In this document: positions 23,773 to 35,450 of the stretch, piece after piece | How positions within the stretch are numbered: the first letter of the stretch is position 1 | Layout of the letters: every line of letters starts with the position of its first letter | Program-made: the position numbers and the translations under genes | Notes under the pieces: model-generated | Databases searched by the model: none | What the model was told of the DNA's origin: nothing | What the model saw: only the letters and a program-made list of their open reading frames with translations | Source of the DNA: Darksidea phi | Taxonomy: Eukaryota; Ascomycota; Dothideomycetes; Pleosporales; Lentitheciaceae | Assembly (NCBI GenBank): GCA_030770425.1 | Contig: JASJFT010000036.1 | Span: forward strand, 62,001-126,000 | Reading direction: 5' to 3' | DNA: 64,000 bases

Positions 23773-25380
23773 TTAGGCAGCGCCAGTCTCGGTCTTCTTC
23801 TTACTTCGCTCACGCTTCTTGACCGGCTTGTTCTCTTTCTCTTGACTCTCGGCTTCGGCCTCCGCATTGCGCGTGGTGCGGCCGCTCTTGCTCCTTTTCC
23901 TCGTTTCATCGGGAGAAGCCTCTTCGACGGGGGCTGGAGCGGGAGCGATAGGTTGAGGGGCGGCCTTGCTCTTCTTCTTGTCTTTCTTAGCTGGGGTGGG
24001 CGCTGCGACCTCGATGCTAGAGGCAGGAGGCAAGACTTGAGCGACTGGACGGGAGCTTGGAACAGGCAGTGGGACGGGCGTAGGACCGGAGGCAGCCGGG
24101 GCAATGGCAACGGGGGCTGAACCATTGACTTGAGGGGTCTGGGCTGTCTTTTGGCGCTTGTTCGCACGGGGGGTCTTGCCGTTGATGGCTGGGGGAGAGG
24201 GCGCCTTGGTAAGTGGTGATGCAATGGCAGCTTCGTCGTCGGATTCAGATTCGGCGTCAGAGTCAAGAGCGCCGGCCTCGGCTTCATCAGAAGCTTCCTC
24301 TTCGATGTGAAGGAGCTCCTCAGCCGCAGCGAGTTTGGTGGCATTGTACTCGCTCACGTCTTCCTGGTACTTCTTCATCGACTCGCGATATGACGCCTTC
24401 CATTGCTGCACCAAAGTCAATATCGGGTGCTCAAGGGATGTAGACTTGGCGCATGGTGTGACTGACCTCTTTCTCCTCTTCGGTCATTTCATTCCACCGT
24501 TTGGTCACCTCAAGTTGGACGGCATTTGACTCTAGCTTCTGGCCCGGCGCAAGCTCAGCCTCCAAATCTTTCTTGACCACGGGGCGCGCAGCCTGGGCGT
24601 ATAGGAAGGCCGCGGTCAACGGGCGCTTCGGCGCGTTGGGGTCCTTCTCCTTCTTCTCGCGCTTGCGCTTCTTGTTCTTGCCCGTATCGGCAGCATTCGC
24701 GGGAGGAGGAGCAGGAGCAGGGGCAGGAGCAGGAGCAGGAGCAACGGCGTGGGCGACGTTGTTGATGGCGAAGGTCGCAGCTGCCATGGCACTGTTGGCG
24801 GTGTCGGCGACGTCGCTGGGCAGGTGGAGGCTCTCGAGAGCGCCGTCTTCGCCGGCAAGAACCGAAGCCGTATGCTTGATGTACGCGGTCATGAGGTCGT
24901 TGAGGCCATTCTGGACGTGGGCGAGGCCCCTCTGGACGTTTGAAAGCGATATGATGACCTGGGAATAGGTTAGACGAAGTTCTTGTTGTTTCTTCGTTAA
25001 AGATGGCTTGGTGGGCGAGGCGCGATGCGATGCGGCCGTCGGCGCGCTTTGCGAAACAGGGAGGGGGACAAGAGGCCTCTTCAATGGGGCCATGGTCGAG
25101 TCGCGTAGATGCGGCGACCATGAATACCGCGGTCTGGAGATGGAAGAGGAGAAGGTGGTCGATGAAAGTCATAGCAGGCGCCGGAGCACGAGCTGGTGCT
25201 GCATCGCGAAGGCAAGCGCGCGTCGCGAAGGGAACAACAAGATGTCGACTTACCGAATCACGAGTCTGGCGGTACCTGGCTGGATTAGCAGGAGAGTGCG
25301 AGCCGAGGGTGTCATACATACACGTCGAGACTGATGTTCATCTCTGCCGTCTCCGGCTGGTCCTTTTTAGTTGTCTTCAT
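23773..25380 (-). CDS. HMG-box protein
   Basis: Proposed exons 25322-25380, 25254-25275, 24467-24958 and 23773-24405 give 401 residues. An HMG box spans the last intron: DPNAPKRPLTAAFLYAQ, then VTKRWNEMTEEEKE and, after the junction, QWKASYRESMKKYQ. HMG boxes bend DNA, and this non-sequence-specific type (DPNAPKRP) is usual in chromatin proteins. Before it lie a helical region (VIISLSNVQRGLAHVQNG) and a Pro-Ala run; after it come acidic and Lys-rich stretches with nuclear signals (TPRANKRQKT, KKRERSKKK). The 5' exons were chosen because VYRQTRDS joins VIISLSN without a break; the alternative is to begin at 25093 inside the 295-nt intron 2, which would give a different N terminus in the same frame. 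Confidence 0.8.
24701..24744. repeat. GGAGCA-type hexamer run coding (Pro-Ala)n
   Basis: Imperfect GCAGGA/GGGGCA hexamers encode the alternating Pro-Ala linker just before the HMG box. Length variation would keep the frame. Confidence 0.75.
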
Positions 25381-26318
25381 GGCGTGCGCGATGGGGGGCG
25401 CGCGTGTTGCGGGCTGTGGGCGGGCGAGGGTGGAGGAGAGAGGGGGCACAACGGGGAGTGTTTAGGGGGGCAGCTCGTTAAATTAGGCAGCTGACCTGCC
25501 GAGCTTGGGGCGACCTCGCCCCAAAAGCGCGCCCTGCAGCAGCCCCAACAGCCCGCTCCCCAATCGAAACAGGCTGCCCACCGCCCAGTTGCCGCTTTCT
25601 TGCTGCACAGCGAGCGCCCCTCTTGTCCCCCCCGGCAGTCCTCCTGCTTGGACACAACCACGACTCCACCCTGTCGACAGTCATCTTTCGCATCTCGCTT
25701 CCTGCTTGCTTTGTAGCCGCAGCGATTCAGATCGAGTTTTCCCTTCCGCATGCCGTGCCGTTTTAGCTTCCATCTATTGCTTGCGGACATGTAGCGTTCC
25801 ATGAACCCGGACGGCCATTAAGCAGCACAACCCCAATCACTCGTCGCCTGCGCACACCTTCACCTTACAGCACTACCATTTCTCCTAGGATGAATACCAT
25901 CCATTGCCGACATGTACAACAGTGCCGACGACAAATAGGACAGTCATGAATATGTGAAAGTGGTTTGACACAGTCTCGGAGGGTGAAGACGGTGAGTTTG
26001 TCCCCACCGAACTCAATATCGATCATAGAAGGACTGCGCAAGACTTCTGGCATCCGCCATCTGCCTACGAATGAACAAGGACAGGATAAGAACAACCGCA
26101 TAATACTCCGCGTTTCGCCCAACTTACGAACACGGCCGATATAGATGGGTTTCCCAAATGACAGACCGGAGCCATCATTCAAGATACCCCCCTCCTCCAA
26201 TCCTTTTACGCCTCACACCGCTGAATAGACTTGGAAGCTCCCACAAAAGAACCCGACCGACGAAGGCAATATGACGCAGCTATTCCTTTCCTCTCCAAGT
26301 ATACACTAGATGTACAGC
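25381..26318. other. intergenic
   Basis: 5' flank of the HMG-box gene and 3' flank of the D-amino-acid oxidase gene. Frames here are short and unsupported. Confidence 0.5.
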
Positions 26319-27696
26319 TCAAAGCTTGGAGTTAGTTTCTAGAGCTTTCTGGACCAGTTCTAGTACGCGCTCAGCAGCGCCCCTGGAAGCCATCAGCAAC
26401 CATACATCACCAGGATCGATTATATAAAGTATACTGAAGACGTAAACTCACCAAGAAGACTGATATCCTGCCCCAGCATGCCCATAGTGGTGTACAATAG
26501 GCACACCATTCCCCCCTCTCTCCAGCTCGATCCTCACACCACCTTTCCTCGATGCTGCAGAACATCCCATTAGCCATTGTCTCACCATTGACTCTCAACC
26601 CGAGCTCCTCCAAAGAAGAGAAGAATACTTACGTCTCAGCCCAACGTTATGACTGATCACTTGAAGATCCTCAGGTTTGCCCAGCTCAGGACACAACTCA
26701 CAACACCGTCTCATAATGTCCTCACCCAGTTCTACATCAATCTCGGCGGACCAGTTATTATCCTGTCGACTTCCACCAAGTATCACGCCGCCTCCGTTGG
26801 GGCGTGGGAAGACGTAAGTCGTTGTGGGATCAATGCGAGCTGGAGACCGGAAGTACATGCGTGGGATCGGTGTCTATAGAGATCATTAATTGACATGCTA
26901 GTGTGGTGGATGTGACGCAGGGTAAACCTCCTCCGCGTGACATACTTTGGGTTCGGCGACAAGGACGGTTTGGCCGCGGGTGGGGTAGAGGTTTGTGTCC
27001 TTGACGTCGGAGAGTGTAAGGGAACCGAGGCCCGAGCAATTTACGAGGAGTGTCGTGGAGGGAAAGGAGGAGAGGAGGGAGATTAAAGAGGGGTAGTGTC
27101 TCCTGACCATCTTAATACCCATTTTGAGGACTTGGGCTTGCAACCTAGACGTGCATCAGCGTCTATCCTGCCTTCACGCTCAGGAGAAAATGAACTTGAT
27201 GTTGAGCCACTTACCAGCCTAGATAGATCTGCGTATTAATTCTGAACGTACTCCCAAACTCCAGACCGAAAACCGCACCTTTGGGCAGCTCCTCGTCATC
27301 TAGCTTCCTCAACCCGTCAACCAACTTCTCATACCACACCTTCCCTGTTGCCGGGCTCAGAATCCCCGTCTCCCCAATCTCCGCATCGAAAACACCCCAC
27401 ATGCCCATTCTACCCAAACCAATCTCCTCGCCCATCTTTTGCTTATCTACCATCTGCGCGAACCTCTCAAACGTGACGCGGTCGTAGTGTTCAAGCGGCC
27501 CATTATCAGACGCCATGCTACACCAATTTGCGCCTGCCCATGGCGACGTGTATTCAATTGAGCGGTCGCCGGGGAAGTGCTTTGCGACTATTGTGATGGT
27601 GGAGGTGGGGTAGGCCGTTTGAAGGGTGAGGGCGGTGGTGAGGCCGATTACGCCGGCACCGAGGACGAGGAAACGCGGTTCCGATGTAGATGCCAT
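26319..27696 (-). CDS. D-amino-acid oxidase, peroxisomal
   Basis: Exons 27215-27696, 26946-27144, 26633-26873, 26452-26554 and 26319-26382 give 362 residues, normal for the FAD-dependent D-amino-acid oxidase family, which turns D-amino acids into keto acids, ammonia and H2O2. Features: N-terminal dinucleotide-binding motif VLGAGVIGLTTAL; SIEYTSPWAGANW, the family signature after it; LVNCSGLGS; TRGQTVLVAEP; YVFPRPNGGGVILGG; and the C-terminal HHYGHAGAGYQSSWGAA FAD signature. The protein ends in SKL, a perfect type-1 peroxisomal targeting signal, so H2O2 would be made in peroxisomes. A catalase gene lies 800 bp away on the same strand, but that one shows no SKL. D-aspartate oxidase cannot be excluded. 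Confidence 0.93.
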
Positions 27697-28498
27697 CGCG
27701 TATCTCTCTTGAAGATGTTTTGAGTGTGGGATTTAGAGCTACTTCACGCTGGAAATGTCAGATGTTGGGATAGATTTGTCGTGACAAAAGAGAAAAGGTT
27801 CGGAAGATGAATTGTTGGAGTTGCTGGAAGCCGGAACGTCGACTTTATACACCGGTAGCAAGGATCGCATAACGAGTCATCCTCCGATGGTATGACTCTT
27901 CACCCGGTTCACCAAATATCATGCTGCGTTGCTATCAACATCTCCCCACCCACACCCCTGTTTCCCGGCGGCTCAAGTTCGCCGACGGACAATCTGTCCG
28001 TGCAGAAATCAACCTATCACAACCAAAACATGCTACCAAGCAAGCGCAAACCATAGAAAGCGGGATAAGGCGTTCTCAAACTACATAACTATCTTTCCAT
28101 TCGGAATACTCGCGTGGTTAATGTTCGGAGTTGACGTCGCTAGGCGTTAGGAGAACGACGGAATCGGAGCTTCCAGTCTGGACTAGTGGGAATTAGCTTC
28201 TTCAATTGCATACACTATAACATCTTGACTTCATATCAACGGATCAGGGTGGGAAGACGAGGTATTTGTATTCTCAGCTGCCCCATGAAGATCTCACATA
28301 TTCTACAATGTGATGATGTCCTCGATTGCAGCATCTATATTTAGTCAACGTCACCAGGAGCAACTACATCGAGCTCCTCAACCCAATTTCGACTTTATTT
28401 ACTATCTGGTGTGTGTGTGAGGGGTCTATCGTCCTCTGGCATCCTTTGTCATTCTGCTTGCCGCCTATAGCCAACCTCGTGCCATCCACCAATGCCCC
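27697..28498. other. intergenic
   Basis: Promoter side of the oxidase gene and 3' flank of the catalase gene. No gene seen. Confidence 0.5.
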
Positions 28499-30822
28499 CT
28501 AATACGCGACCATAGCATTTAAGCCCTGCAGCTCCCGATCAAAGTTCTTGTGCTGCGAAATAGCAAAAGTATACGCATTCACAAAGTCCTTCGCTCCCTT
28601 CGCCATCTGAATGGCTTCCTTGAAGCTGTGTGGGCTTACCTGTGCCGCAGTAACAACGCCATACGAGTCTACGGTGTCACCGGAGGTCGAGAACTCCATG
28701 CCAGGTAGGTCGCAAGCGTCTTTGACGAATTCGACAGCTTCGCCGGTAGCACCTATGGCTTTGAGGTGACCAAAGGCTTCGCGAATCCAGTGTACGGCGC
28801 GGCCATTCTTGCGGAGGGTTTCCACAGATTGCGCGCCGCCGGGGACAAAGACGCTGTCAAAGAGTGTGGAACGCATGCCTTCGAGGTGATGGTCAGCTGT
28901 TACGCCTGTACCGGTAGACTTGTCCTCGCCTGCGGCAAAGATCTTGTTTCTGCGCGGGCTGATGGTAAAGGGAAGAGCACCAGCTGCCGTCAGGGCAGCC
29001 TTGATGCCGTTGTAAGCGACAGCATCGTAACCATCAGCGATTATGATGGCGATCATGCGGGTCGCAATCGTCGGCTTCTCTGGAGCGTAGTCAAGCTGTG
29101 AGAGACCCTTCGCCGTCTTGTTGTGCTTGGGGCGTGTCTGCTCCTGCGGCATCTCACCGCCGACCATTTCCGCTACCTGTTGTGCAAGCTCAAGATCGAT
29201 TTCGGCTAGACGCGTCGTCATGCGCCCATAGACAACGGGGTCATCGCAATGGTCTAGCTCGAATGCCAAGGCATTCCGGACATGGCTCTTCTCCGGCGCT
29301 GAGAGCGAATTGTAGAAGAGTTCGGCCTGATTTTTGTGCTCCTTGAATTTTTTGCTCTTCATGCGAGCTTTCATGCCCACAATCTTCTCAGCGTACTGAA
29401 CATAGCCGCCCTCTTCTTGGCTCGCTGGTGGGACTGTCTGAAAGCGGTTGGGCCAGTAGTTGACCGTACCCTTCGTGATGGTATGTCGCATTGCGCCATC
29501 ACGGTTGAAGTTCATGACGGGACAGACGGGCTTGTTGATAGGCAACTCCTCCCAATTTACGCCCAGGCGGCTCAGTTGTGTATCCTGGTAGGAGAAGTTC
29601 CGTCCCTGAAGCAGCGGGTCGTTGCTGAATCCTATGCCTGGAACGATATGGCTTGTGCAGAACGCCGCCTGCTCTGTTTGTGTGAAAAACTCATCAACGT
29701 TCCTGTTCAGTTCGAGTTGACCAATGTACCGGATGGGCACCAGGTCTTCTGGCCAAACCTTGGTAGCATCCAGAATATCAAAATCGAAGTCATGTTCTTT
29801 GGACTCCGGGATGACCTGGATACCAAACTTCCACTTCGGGTACGAACCAGCCTCGATGGCAGCCCACAAATCCTTGCGGTGGAAATCGGGGTCTTGTCCA
29901 GCGATCTTCAGAGCCTCGTCCCAGACAAAGCTATGCACGCCCAATTCGGGTGTGAAGATGAACTTGACGAAATGTCTCTCGTTTTTGCCATTGACAAGCG
30001 TAAAGGTATTGACACCGAAACCTTGCATCATGCGGTATGATCGAGGAATAGCCCGGTCAGACATGGCCCACATAAACATGTGTGTAGCTTCGGGGTGCAT
30101 GAACTGAAAGTCCCAGAAGTTATTGTGTGCAGATTGAGCCTAGTAGATTTAGCAGCAGCTCGCTGTAGGCGAGGCGGTGGCTTACCTGGGGGATCTCATT
30201 GTGTGGTTCAGGCTTCCCAGCATGGATGACGTCTGGGAACTTCATTGCGTCCTGAATGAAGAAGACGGGGATGTTGTTTCCAACGATATCCCAGTTGCCT
30301 TCTTGAGTGTAGAACTTGACGGCAAAGCCACGAACATCGCGGACTGTATCGGCGGAACCACGACTACCCAGCACTGTTGAGAAGCGGACGAAGACTGGGG
30401 TCTCGCGGGAAGTATCCGTGAGAACGCCGGCCGAGGTAACATCTGAAGCTGACTCGAAAAGCGTGAACTTGCCATGGGCACCAGTACCTCGGGCGTGAAC
30501 AACGCGCTCTGGGATGCGCTCGTGGTCAAAGCGGTGGATCTGCACATGTCAGATTACTTGATATGCAAGGCTCAGGCTGGGATGATTGCACTTTCTCGCG
30601 GCCAAAGGGATCCTCAAGCAGCAATGGACCAGTTTTGTCCTCACTGGCGACCGTCAACCAGTGATCTGTGTTCGTCTGCTTGACTCCATAGTCACTCGTA
30701 ATCCTCCAAGACTTATCGTGCACATCCTTGGTGGCCGTCGAAAGGTCCACGACCTTTTGGGTCTTCTCTCCGGCCATTTCTTTAACTTTTTCGGTAGCGT
30801 GAGAGAGTACTGTGGAAGCCAT
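28499..30822 (-). CDS. large-subunit (clade 2) catalase
   Basis: Exons 30592-30822, 30186-30539 and 28499-30139, all phase 0, give 741 residues (748 from an in-frame Met at 30843). It breaks down H2O2. The heme core has [20 protein letters not shown] with the distal His, [18 protein letters not shown] with the distal Asn, and [15 protein letters not shown] with the proximal Tyr. The last 150 or so residues ([27 protein letters not shown]) are the glutamine-amidotransferase/DJ-1-like domain that marks large-subunit catalases. No signal peptide and no C-terminal SKL are present, so it resembles the cytosolic, spore-type catalases (Aspergillus CatA) rather than secreted ones; that is inference. 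Confidence 0.95.
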
Positions 30823-30843
30823 AATTCGTCCAGCGAAATCCAC

Positions 30844-33800
30844 AAGCTATCCCGGAGTCGTGGAAAGCAATTGAATGACTGTTCAGTAGATGTGGCGATT
30901 GCGATGTACAGCGGGGCGGTATATAAGGCAGTTGTTTGACCATGACGTAGTATCAACATCACATACTGGCCGCGCGATGTTTGGATTGTGCCACGCGCTC
31001 TCCTTTCAGAGACATCTGCCGGACCATTGACGTGAGCTGCGGCGTGGGATAGAACCCCGAGCCAATGGGCAGTTTGATGATTTAAAGCTTCCATCGGGAA
31101 ATGCGTGCCCATCAGAGCTGCCGAACCGCTAGCGTCCACCATGCGGATCGCACTTTGCCATGCTGACTCTTTTCTCCGCCATCGAGAAGTCGATGCTGAA
31201 AAATGCCTCTGAATTTGACCTCCCCAACCTGTTCTCCTCGCACTTCTAACCAGAGTATGATCAGATGGATTGAACTTGGTTCACACGATTGTGGCAACGT
31301 TATGCGGGGCTGGCAATGCACGTGACTTACCCCTCACCACGTGCAGCAAGGCCATGCGTCGCCCATGTGACGGCTTGATCGAAAGTCGGGCTCCTCTTTT
31401 CAACGCGAAACATCAAGCAAAGGCCTTGCACTAGCTCTGTTAGCTGCACAATCAGCATCATTGTCGAATTTGTGTCTGAGGGGTCGAGACCCCTCCATGT
31501 CTGTAATAGCTTGTGAATGTTCGCCGACTCATATATCCACCGTAACCTCTTTCTCTGAGAGTTTAGAAAAATAGCATTCTTGGTGCTGTTTCACGAGCAG
31601 AATAGTTGTATGGTAGCATCAAATAGCCCGGAGCGCATTCGTTCCGTTACACGGTGGGGAGGGTGGTTGGCAAGTAGAAGTGTAACGGCATCATGAGCGA
31701 TTGCTAGTAGACTCAGTCCAACTAACGACAGCTAGATTGTCGATCCCTCACATCATAGATCAATGGTGATCCGCGGGTGACTCCCGATTCCCCCATCCAC
31801 TCTCCAGCTCAACAATGCTTTTTGTGCAAGCGATGCATCTCAACAAGATAATTAGCACCACTAGGTGCAACTCACTTGTGACACAAGACGCTGAGGTGCA
31901 TCTTCGCGGGTCGACTTACCGCTTCCTAATCTTGGCACAGTAAAGGGCGCGGCGCGGCAATGGTTAGCGCGAGCTCAGAGCAACATTCTTTTTTGGAGCA
32001 GATCATGCCAGACGCGCATGGAGAGACAAGCGCGTTGCACTGTGCAGATATAGAGCCGAGGTGTGGGGGTACATCAACGCGGTGGGTACTATAACCAGAT
32101 TTCTGTTTGTAGATGGTCCGGCAACCTTGCAGAAGCTCGGAATAGCTTTGCAGGGTGTGCTGAAGCATAATATGTGAGATATATTATATTTGGTCTGTGT
32201 GGGAGGGCTAACAGTCGTAATTTGTCAAAGGTCTTACCGATGGAGGCGACCGAGGTGGGTCTGGATCACGGTGATCTGTCCTTGCGCATACAAGTCTGAG
32301 TTATCGCTCTGGAGGTTCGCTGTGCTTTGCTTTCTCAACTGGGCCCTAATAGCATTGAGAGAATTGGTAGGTCCTGGTCATACTGTCTGTCTTCTGCACA
32401 ACGGGTGTACGGAGAACAACAATTGAGACTCCGCGATCGAAACGTGGTTTGTGTTGTTATCGCAGCGGCCTGTGGGAAAGAACCGCGAAGGAAGAAGTAA
32501 GGCCTGCTGCGGCACCATTTGTTTTAATGAGTTTCCGTGACTCTGCGTGGGGTGACACATATGTCCCTTCAAAATCCGAACCGGATAGGCTCCACGTTGC
32601 GGATGGGCTTTATCTTGCATACGACTAGACCACGAAGGTAGAGTAGCTTTTGCGGAGGAAGCGATATCTCACCGCAGGCGTCGGGCAATGATGTTTGTCC
32701 TGGATAGTACCTGGACTTTGAGGGACAACGGAGTAGCACATGAAAGAGATGGGTAAAAAAGCTCTGGCCAGGCAGATCCGCGCAAGTAAATTACGGGTGA
32801 AAGGGTTCATCTTACAGAGCCTGGACGGAGAGGGGAGTCGTGGCTTTCGGGCATGTATGGCTCAAGATGCCTATGCCTTAGCCTCGCATGTGGATGTCCC
32901 GCATGCAAGCACACACGGAGAGGGTGTTTGTTTCCAAACACTCTGAAAACTACCGCACGCGGTGCTCTGGCTTCTTTTGGCTGGCTCTGCGCGCGCGCTC
33001 TCCAAGCCGCTCATGCGACCCTGGCTTCGTAGACGTTGCTCCATTGACAACCCGCGTTCTACACGTAGGGACGAGGAAGATCCTGTGGGGAGGTGCGGCA
33101 ATTAACCCTGTTTGAGATGAAGATGCGAGCCGGGAGCGGAGCCTGCAGTAACCGAACATAGCCGGACGAAACAATGCAGTCTTGCAGCAGAGGAAGCATT
33201 GGTAGGTAGGTCGATGGGGCCGTGAGCAGAATTGGAAACACAGGGCATGCTGCGAGCGGCCACTGCAGGTTGGAGAGAGTTGACGACTATGGCTTAAAGT
33301 TTCCGGGCGGGGTCGACTCCGGCCAGGACCTGGGGTGAGGATGTAGTCGAGCAATTACTGTATCTGAAACAGCAGTTTCGCTCTGTAAGGCTGCCGATTG
33401 GCGATCTCAAGAGCGTTGTTGCAGTACCGCTATTTTCCTCCGTGGATGAGGCGAGTCAGGTCAAGTGTGGATTTCGCTGTGTCTTCGTGTCACGATCGAC
33501 GCCGGGCCGAAACGCTAGTCCTAGAATAGCATTAGCGCGAGTGCGAGTGCTGGGCCACCCTTGCCGCCGTTTAACGATTCGGACGTGATACAGAACTGAC
33601 TGACAGGAGACTAGCATGCGTCGAGCATTTCTTGTGCTCGTCTCGGAGGGGAGCTCTACATGTAGGATGCCACATATGATCTACTTGGGCTCACGCGCAC
33701 CACGACACCGGCGGGCGGTTACACGAGCTCTACGGGGCCGAAGTGACGAGTGCAACTATGTGGCATTGCCATCACCTTTCAGCACAACGAGGTGCGGTAC

Positions 33801-35303
33801 GGTTTTGCGTGTTGCCGTGCTGACTCGATGTGGTGCATGGGGATTGGGTTTCCGGCTTGCTGAGTGTGGCCGGACGAGGAGAGCAAACGATGATGGCGAC
33901 TCAATGGACCAGCCCCGGCGCTGTCGTCACGCCTCACTCCCGTCGTCTCTGGAAATGTTCCATTACCGTGCGGACACGCAAGGGCGGCTCTCGAGGTAGC
34001 ACCCGTTGTGTCTGCACGCTGGCGTGGGTCCACTTCGACGACCGTCTTCAGGCTGCGTCGAAGAGAGGCCACAGGGACACATGGCCCCCCGGTCGGGGAT
34101 AATAGCTCACGGCGATGGCTCGATGGCAGCATGCGGCGGTGGTGTCTTGCCCTCGGTGCTCAGCGTCGCTGCAGAAGCATGATTCACGCCGGCTTCTTCC
34201 CCGACAAACCAGAAGGGGCGACACGCAAACGCAGAGGCGACGCCGCTGGCCGGGCGGTGCACAGGGCCATTGTGCCGTCGTTGGCAATGCTTGTCGCTCC
34301 GGCAGCAAACGTAGTCCCGACGGTGCCGGGGCGAGAAGCGGCGGCCACAGGGCTGATCTGATCATGTTGCTACCGCCGGCGAGTGTGGGCGACGTGGACT
34401 GGGCGGCGTCTGTTCCGCCAGGACCGGCCATGGCGTTCTGGCGTTTGGCGCGCCGGCTAATGTATCTGGCCTAGTGCGGCCATGTGACGAGCGCGCGACG
34501 CAGAGGCAGAGGCAGAGGCGGAGGCCGACGCGACGAGCTCTCGTCTGAACAAAGTTGGGACGGACCGGCGGCTGCAGCATCGCCCCGTGCCTCTCGAGAC
34601 GCTGGCCGCAGGTGTACGTCGCCTGGGCCTGCGCCGTGTCGCTGCGCGCATCATCGGACCTCTGCCCTCACACGCAGGCCGGCTTCCACGGACGGCGATT
34701 GGCCGGCGCCCTCCAGGGCCGTCACCAACATGGCGCTGCAGGCGGGCTGAAGGTGGGCGGGGATACCCATGCATGCCTTGCCCTACCCCAGCTGCGCTCC
34801 CGGACCGCCAACGGCTGTACAACTGTGGCAGTCTATGTTGCAAAAACGGCGGCGGCAGCAATCTAACAGCTTGCGGGAAAGGACCGTCTGCTCGGGGCTG
34901 CGATGCCTCTGTTATAAAACCACCCCACGGCCCCAGCGATCCCTTTTGGACCCTCCTTGCCCCATCTGCTCCCACATTTCTCGACCCCGTCTTGGTCAGG
35001 TACCTTGCTGCTCCCACGCACACCACCCTCGCCCTCGCCGTCGTCCTCGACGCCCCTCGTCCCGCAGGCGGCGTCCCCAAAGCCCATTGTTGTGCTTGCC
35101 CACCGCTCCTGCCGTTCATTGTCCTCGCAGCTGCCCGTCCTCGCCCGCCCGCAGGGAAAGAGCTCCCCGCACCCCGCCAATCACCGCCTCGCAGCCCGCG
35201 CCCCGCCTTGTTGCTTCACGAGCTCCCTCCGCGCCCTCGACAGCAGTAGAAGGCCGCGTCACAGCGCCCTCGCACCCACCCCGCTCGCCCTCCAGCCGTC
35301 AGC
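30844..35303. other. 4.4-kb gene-poor region
   Basis: No supported gene. The first half is of mixed composition; from about 33.6 to 35.3 kb the DNA is GC-rich with overlapping frames in several phases that show no family-like sequence. A TATA-like TTATAAAAC lies at about 34911, and a pyrimidine-rich stretch follows to 35300; together these look like the promoter and leader of the small gene at 35304. A CAGAGG hexamer run lies near 34500. Confidence 0.5.
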
Positions 35304-35450
35304 ATGTGCACCCGAGTAATACACACGTACCAATGCGGCCACACGGTCACGGAGAAGGCGACGTGCGCGACCTCAAGAAGCGCTCCCTGCGGCGTCCTCA
35401 ACACCAAGAATGTCAAGCACGACGAGAAGTGTGATCACTGTGATCACTGA
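35304..35450 (+). CDS. 48-residue cysteine-rich conserved fungal protein
   Basis: A single short exon encodes 48 residues with six Cys and six His: CxxRV start (MCTRVIHTYQCGHTVTEK), then ATCATSRSAPCGVLNTK and a C-terminal HDEKCDHCDH. I recognise the pattern (YQCGH, KxxCAT, APCGV, KHDEKC) from short uncharacterised ascomycete proteins, where the Cys/His pairs look like a metal-binding knuckle. It has no signal peptide, so it is probably intracellular. The reading frame is far below the length of usual ORF cut-offs. It is preceded by a C/T-rich leader, stands alone in 6.6 kb of gene-poor DNA, and ends with TGA. Confidence 0.7.
   Translation: MCTRVIHTYQCGHTVTEKATCATSRSAPCGVLNTKNVKHDEKCDHCDH

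Noticed and set aside
33616..35119. Several 100-220 codon frames on both strands
   Set aside because: Mutually overlapping, Arg/Pro-rich, typical of chance frames in high-GC DNA.
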